Below, piece after piece: positions 60,076-64,000 of a DNA stretch of 64,000 bases. A program made the translations under genes and the position numbers. How positions within the stretch are numbered: the first letter of the stretch is position 1; every line of letters begins with the position of its first letter. Under the pieces are notes generated by a model, which did no database searches, had not been told where the DNA came from, and saw only the letters and a program-made list of their open reading frames with translations. The DNA comes from Phycisphaerae bacterium (GTDB taxonomy: Bacteria; Planctomycetota; Phycisphaerae; Phycisphaerales; UBA1924), in the NCBI GenBank assembly GCA_030429705.1, contig JAUIES010000004.1:186001-250000 (forward strand), in the 5' to 3' direction.

Positions 60076-60720
60076 ATGAAAAGTGCTCGTATTGCGTTAC
60101 TGGCATCAGGACTTCTGATCGCTTCCGGCGCCCAGGCTGACATCGTCCGAGTCGAAATCCTTGGTTCGGTCGATTTCAATGTCATCGGTGGCGACCACGC
60201 GGGCATCCCAAGCGGCGCACCCGTCATGATGGCGTTTGATCTGGACTCAGATGACTTTGTCGATAGCGGGTCATTCCCGACGCGCGGGTATTCCATCATT
60301 CTCTCGTCCTTCGTGATGACCGTCGGCGGCGCTGGAATCACCATGGACGATCCGCAGCCATTCGGACCTGCGTACTTCGTCCTCCGTGACAATGACCCCG
60401 CGGTCGATGGGTTCCTCATCTCCCGCAATGTTGACTTTCCGCAGCCGGTCGGTGTGCATGTCAACGGCCTGACACAAGCCCATGAACTCGACTTCCTCGC
60501 CACTTATGGCAACACCACCACGCTGTCCTCGCTCAACATTCTTGATGCGGTGGGTTCCTACGACTTCACGGGTATCAGCGTCTTTGGCTGGGGCGTTGGT
60601 CGCTTCGGCAACCATGGGGCTGAGTACATTTATGAATCGATGACCATCACCCGCGTCCCGGCTCCGGCATCGCTCGCGCTGCTCGGACTGGGTGGGTTCG
60701 CCATCCGTCGTCGTCGCTAA
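60076..60720 (+). CDS. Secreted PEP-CTERM-like protein
   Basis: This 214-residue protein starts at the ATG at 60076, with AGGAGAG upstream; the long open frame before it (from 59884) crosses the terminator and is not used. The signal peptide is ARIALLASGLLIASGAQA. The beta-rich domain has VEILGSVDFNVIGGDHAGIPSGAPVMMAFDLDSDDFVDSG and ends YIYESMTITRVPAP. The tail is RVPAPAS, LGLGGFAI, RRRR, the same sorting-signal type as in the other five such proteins. The domain differs from the four-gene family and from the protein at 44542. Confidence 0.87.
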   Translation: MKSARIALLASGLLIASGAQADIVRVEILGSVDFNVIGGDHAGIPSGAPVMMAFDLDSDDFVDSGSFPTRGYSIILSSFVMTVGGAGITMDDPQPFGPAYFVLRDNDPAVDGFLISRNVDFPQPVGVHVNGLTQAHELDFLATYGNTTTLSSLNILDAVGSYDFTGISVFGWGVGRFGNHGAEYIYESMTITRVPAPASLALLGLGGFAIRRRR

Positions 60721-60752
60721 GACGGCACAATCAGACAATGTCTGTTGAATCG

Positions 60753-60780
60753 ACACCCGCGGGAAGCCGCGGGTGTTTTT
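60753..60780 (+). terminator. Rho-independent terminator
   Basis: The perfect 10-bp stem ACACCCGCGG/CCGCGGGTGT has a GAAG loop and is followed by TTTTC. It lies 32 bases after the stop at 60720. Confidence 0.85.
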
Positions 60781-60802
60781 CATTGTCCAGATTGAGGTGC
60801 TG

Positions 60803-60834
60803 GGGACTCCCTCGCTGGCGCTTTGGGCTCGTTG
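60803..60834. repeat. Dispersed repeat, type B (copy 4)
   Basis: This copy contains CTCCCTCGCTGGCGCTTTGG followed by GCTCGTTG. It is a variant of the copies at 15733 and 20346 and lies between two convergent genes. Confidence 0.6.
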
Positions 60835-60842
60835 GGGCAACC

Positions 60843-61733
60843 CTAGTGGTCGCCTTGCCATTGTTCGCCAGCGGTGACAGGGAAGGAGAATCGGTTGGAT
60901 GCGATGGGGATGTCGCAGGTGGCGAAGGGTGTGAAGGCGCAGGGCGGGCTGTAGGCGCGGTTGAAGTCGAGCGTGATGGTGCCATCCTGGGGGGGCAGGT
61001 CGATCAAGAGGTATCGGCCGACGGGGTAGGTGGTGTCGCCGCTCGTGGCGTCGGCGAAGCGGAGGTAGCAGGTGTTGGTGCCGCCTTGATAGAGGGCGGC
61101 GTTGACCTGATGACTCGCGTACTCGAACTGGGCGCGGCCGACGATGGTTGTGGTTTCCTGGGTGTTGATGACGGTGTCGACGGTGGTGGTGCTGGTCTCG
61201 GGGACGAACCGGGCGGTGATGCGCCACGCGGGGTCGGCGGGGTAGCGGTCGATGCCGGTGAAGGTGGTGCGCGTCTGGGCGGCGGCATCTTTGATGCGTA
61301 CGGCGAGGCGGCCGCCACGGACGATGACATAGAAGCGGATATCGCCGAGCATGAGGATGGTCGGTGAGCCTTCGGCATCGATGCGGAGGCGGCGGTCAAC
61401 GGGCAGGCCTTCAAAGGTGAGGCCGGCGGCGGGTTCGAAGGTGACGACGCGGCCGCGCACCTGCATGGTGCCCACGATGTCGCGCGGGAAACCGGCGTAG
61501 TGGATCTGGGCGTCGCGCGAGCGGCCAACGGTGTTGGTGCCTTCTTCGAGCCAGAGGAGGCCGACGAGCGAGAGCCAGCCATCGGGTGCGGTGAGTTTGT
61601 CGATGCGTTCGGCGTGCCACGCGTCGGTCGCCGCGGTGAACTGGTCGGGCTTGGTGGTCGATTCGGCGGGCACGGCAGAGCAGGCGGGGAGGACAGCGAG
61701 CAGCAGCAAGATAGTGAGCGTGGGTCTGGGCAT
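60843..61733 (-). CDS. DUF1684-family lipoprotein
   Basis: This is a 296-residue protein from the ATG at 61733 (MPRPTLTILLLLAVLPACSA); the longer frame to 61793 lacks a leader. The lipobox Cys is Cys18. DUF1684 is recognisable from WHAERIDKLTAPDGWLSLVGLLWLEEGTNTVGR near the start and from GGTNTCYLRFADATSGDTTYPVGRYLLIDLPPQDGTITLDFNRAYSPPCAFTPFATCDIPI near the end. The function of the family is unknown; members are exported or membrane-associated. Confidence 0.88.
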   Translation of the reverse strand: MPRPTLTILLLLAVLPACSAVPAESTTKPDQFTAATDAWHAERIDKLTAPDGWLSLVGLLWLEEGTNTVGRSRDAQIHYAGFPRDIVGTMQVRGRVVTFEPAAGLTFEGLPVDRRLRIDAEGSPTILMLGDIRFYVIVRGGRLAVRIKDAAAQTRTTFTGIDRYPADPAWRITARFVPETSTTTVDTVINTQETTTIVGRAQFEYASHQVNAALYQGGTNTCYLRFADATSGDTTYPVGRYLLIDLPPQDGTITLDFNRAYSPPCAFTPFATCDIPIASNRFSFPVTAGEQWQGDH

Positions 61734-61937
61734 GCCCTGAGTGTAGCGGACGGCTGGCTGCCATGGGCAGGCGGTCAAGGGAACGGAAGGCATGAGACCG
61801 CGTCCGCTGTACCACCATTCTCAGGTGGGGGATCGGAGGAGATGGGTGGAGTCGAGAGCGTCGTGGCTAGACAGAGCCATAGCCATGCAACCTTGGCAGA
61901 CGGGTCAGGTGTACGAATGTTGAATGACTGGCTCCGG

Positions 61938-63755
61938 TCAGTCCCGTGCCAGGATCCCTTTGACGACGGCGCGAAGCTCCTCGAGCTCGGCTCGGAGCAT
62001 CCGGTTCTCGATCGCAAGCGCATCGATCTGACTCTGCTGCTCTTGGACACCCTGGACGATCACGGGAACGATGGCCGAGTAGGCGATGCCGAGGTCGCCG
62101 TCGGGTCGCGCCTGCACAACCTGCGGCAAGATATTCTGGACTTCCTGTGCGATGAAACCTACCTGGTTTCCATCTGGGAACTGCTTGTCTGGGAAGCCAG
62201 CCCGGTCCCAGTCGAAGGTGACGCCGCGGAGTTCGAGCAGCGTGTCGAGAGCGCCGTCCATGGGCGTGACGTTGGTCTTGTAACGGGCATCGGATGTGTT
62301 ATTCCAGGGTTGATTCCCGCCCGCGAGGCCGGCCGCGTAGAACGCCCAGGTCTGCCCGGCGGGCTGGTAGGCGACCATGTTGAATCCGTCGGTCGCGGGG
62401 GGGCCGCCGATGCCAATGATGCCGTTGGAGGCGATTTGGATCGCGTTGACGACTGTTCCCGCTTGTTGCGATCGCAGGATCATCCCGATGTTGGATGCAC
62501 CAGAGGTGTCGCGAGCCTGGATATACGCGGTTCCGTTGGCTCCGTCGCCTTCCAAGGCGTGCAGGCGGAAGTCGCCCCAGCCGTAATAGGCGCCGTTGAC
62601 ATGAAGGCGCTCCTTCGGATTGGCCGTGCCGATGCCGACGCGACCATCTAGAAGAACGGAGACTCTTCCGCCGATGACATTTGGGGCGTCGATCTGGAAG
62701 AAGCCGTTGGCGTTTTGCCGATAAGAGCCATTTGAATAGATGACGCCCGACTGATCGACCCTGAACAAGGTCGTGTTGTTGTTGACGTTGCGAATCAGCA
62801 GTTGGCCAGAGCCATCGGGGTTTCCTAAGCCGCTCGTGACTACGTCGTATCCCTGGTTCGACGACGCGTTGAACATCCTGAGCGTTGTTCCATATGTGTT
62901 ACCTGAATTGAATCGTGCCGCGGCGCCCAGCCCTTGAACATCGAGACGCCAGTTTGGATCTGTCGCAATGACGCCGATACCGACGCTGTCGACGAACGAA
63001 GAATTGCCGTTGACCGACAACAAGTTGGTTGGTGTGGTCGTGTTGATCCCAACACGGCCGAACTCATCGATGGCTATGCGGGGCCCCCCGCCCGAGCTGT
63101 CCACAAACAGCAGTTTGCCAGAGCCGTTGGCATTCCCGGGTCCCGTGGAGATCAGGTCGTACACCCGTCCTTCGTCACTCGTGTTGTTCAAACGGAAGCG
63201 GGTCCCAATCGTGCTCGATGATTGGAGCAGCAGCGAGCCTTGTCCGCTCTGCGAATCGATATTGACTTTGAATCCGGTCAGCGAACTTGGACCGAAGTTC
63301 GCCGAGCTTGACTGGTCAAAGAACATGCCGCGAGTCTGGAGCGCGAAGGGTGCCGCGTCAATCTTCTGACGCGGGGCGAGCGTGGTGAACGCGCCAGCGC
63401 CCGCCGGCGAGCGGACGGCGATCTCCAGCCAACGGGAACCGCCCATATTCAGATTGACGCCATCGAACGGGCTCGGTCCGAACTCATCTGCTGTGTTCAG
63501 GTCGACAGCGAACAGGCCGTTGACGACATCGACATTATTGAGCGCGACGACTGAACCGATCATACTGCCATCGACTGGCGCGTCCCAAAGTGTGAACTCG
63601 AAGTCAGCGGTGTCGCTCAGCGGTGCGCCCGCGACATCAATCCGGCCTTGGTAGTTGAAGGTATTGACGGATTGAGCCTGAGCAAGGCTGGCACATGCCA
63701 GCAGCGCGCCAAGAGACAACGCGACCAGTGGATGACGACGAAGACGGGTATACAT
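61938..63755 (-). CDS. Secreted protein with C-terminal S74 endosialidase-type chaperone domain
   Basis: This is a 605-residue protein from the ATG at 63755, with GGAGGAG 7 bases upstream. A signal peptide (RRHPLVALSLGALLACASLAQAQ) precedes a beta-rich N-terminal domain (FNYQGRIDVAGAPLSDTADFEFTLWDA). Many short repeats follow, each with a G-x-x-x-I/V-G-I-G/N turn typical of trimeric phage-fibre-like shafts (RVGINTTTPTNLLSVNG, RVGIGTANPKERLHVNG). The C-terminus is a peptidase S74 intramolecular chaperone: NTSDARYKTNV with the self-cleavage Ser at about residue 488, GFIAQEVQNILP, and a final coiled coil. It should trimerise and cut off its own chaperone. It is not in a phage context here. Confidence 0.88.
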   Translation of the reverse strand: MYTRLRRHPLVALSLGALLACASLAQAQSVNTFNYQGRIDVAGAPLSDTADFEFTLWDAPVDGSMIGSVVALNNVDVVNGLFAVDLNTADEFGPSPFDGVNLNMGGSRWLEIAVRSPAGAGAFTTLAPRQKIDAAPFALQTRGMFFDQSSSANFGPSSLTGFKVNIDSQSGQGSLLLQSSSTIGTRFRLNNTSDEGRVYDLISTGPGNANGSGKLLFVDSSGGGPRIAIDEFGRVGINTTTPTNLLSVNGNSSFVDSVGIGVIATDPNWRLDVQGLGAAARFNSGNTYGTTLRMFNASSNQGYDVVTSGLGNPDGSGQLLIRNVNNNTTLFRVDQSGVIYSNGSYRQNANGFFQIDAPNVIGGRVSVLLDGRVGIGTANPKERLHVNGAYYGWGDFRLHALEGDGANGTAYIQARDTSGASNIGMILRSQQAGTVVNAIQIASNGIIGIGGPPATDGFNMVAYQPAGQTWAFYAAGLAGGNQPWNNTSDARYKTNVTPMDGALDTLLELRGVTFDWDRAGFPDKQFPDGNQVGFIAQEVQNILPQVVQARPDGDLGIAYSAIVPVIVQGVQEQQSQIDALAIENRMLRAELEELRAVVKGILARD

Positions 63756-63774
63756 GGCGAATCTCCTCCAGATG

Positions 63775-63815
63775 AAAGCGAGCGCAGACTGCATCACACC
63801 GTCTGCGCTCGCTTT
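63775..63815 (-). promoter_or_regulatory. 15-bp hairpin in the leader of the S74-chaperone gene
   Basis: The perfect stem AAAGCGAGCGCAGAC/GTCTGCGCTCGCTTT has an 11-base loop. It is about 20 bases upstream of the start codon's leader region and could block or stabilise the transcript. On the plus strand it is followed by TATCG only, so a terminator role is not clear. Confidence 0.55.
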
Positions 63816-63879
63816 TATCGCGAGGATGAACCATCCTGACGAAGACAATGTCTTGCATCAAGCCGCACGGACAATCGAG

Positions 63880-63908
63880 AGGTTACTTGAAAGACGGCCT
63901 TGAGTCAA
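63880..63908 (-). promoter_or_regulatory. Candidate sigma-70-type promoter for the S74-chaperone gene
   Basis: On the minus strand, TTGACT (63908-63903) and TAACCT (63885-63880) are separated by 17 bases. A start point near 63873 would give a leader of about 118 bases that includes the 15-bp hairpin. Confidence 0.45.
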
Positions 63909-64000
63909 TGAGGGCGGTCTGTCGCGAATCAGAAGAGCAAGCGGCAATTGTGCTTGGCGTGTCGAGCGATGTGCATTACACTGGCTCCCCACGGATCTCG

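Noticed and set aside
61500-62651. 383-residue open frame on the plus strand
   Set aside because: It runs antisense across the DUF1684 and S74-chaperone genes, has no ribosome site or recognisable domain, and mirrors their codon structure.

Overview
The window looks like part of a chromosome from a planctomycete, most likely of the class Phycisphaerae. Supporting signs are a DUF1549/DUF1553 protein with a Planctomycete-type cytochrome c motif followed by a DUF1501 protein, a PVC-type heme-binding CxxCH protein, two secreted proteins ending in GC-type dockerin modules, six secreted proteins ending in a PEP-CTERM-like tail of the form VPAPA - Leu/Gly-rich segment - RRRR, and dispersed intergenic GAGCCCCGACCGTGAGG-like repeats that I associate with this phylum. 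No rRNA, tRNA, CRISPR array, insertion sequence or integrase was seen. Layout: 1-7.1 kb is a minus-strand run of five closely spaced genes (groES-like, aroA, a large heme-binding dehydrogenase-like protein, a ThuA-like protein, and an SGNH/dehydrogenase fusion cut by the window edge). 7.2-9.7 kb holds a plus-strand set (YdjY-like lipoprotein, terpenoid-cyclase-like repeat protein, apt). 9.8-12.8 kb is a tandem array of four paralogous secreted proteins with PEP-CTERM-like tails. 13.4-24.9 kb carries mixed metabolism and membrane genes: folA, a beta-propeller protein, a GNAT acetyltransferase, OsmC, an M24 peptidase, DUF885, pheA, and a protein with twelve GGDDxY repeats. 25-32.5 kb is a secreted degradation locus: DUF1549/DUF1553, DUF1501, a PA14/fucosidase-tail protein and a glycosylasparaginase-like Ntn hydrolase. 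32.5-46 kb has a type II pseudopilin-like protein, a thioredoxin-like protein, an SseB-like protein, an ECF sigma factor paired with a DUF6768 membrane protein, a kelch/Ig/dockerin protein, an M20 dipeptidase, a prpB-like lyase, a large VPS10/BNR propeller protein and further secreted or small proteins. 46.6-51.4 kb is the most distinctive segment: a compact six-gene phage-like structural cassette (SPP1-type portal, coiled-coil scaffold-like protein, SU10/DUF5309-type major capsid protein, connector-like protein and two small tail/neck-like proteins) with no recognisable terminase, tape measure, lysis or integration genes beside it. 51.4-64 kb returns to chromosomal genes: glucan phosphorylase, a pqiA/MCE operon apparently using TTG starts, a WD40 protein, an M64 peptidase with dockerin, DinB, VOC, a secreted DUF6263-like protein, a PEP-CTERM-like protein, a DUF1684 lipoprotein, and a secreted protein ending in a phage-type S74 endosialidase chaperone. 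How the genes work together: much of the window encodes exported proteins for polymer or glycoprotein breakdown and for surface display (dockerins and PEP-CTERM-like tails), set among housekeeping genes for aromatic amino acid, folate, purine and glycogen metabolism.
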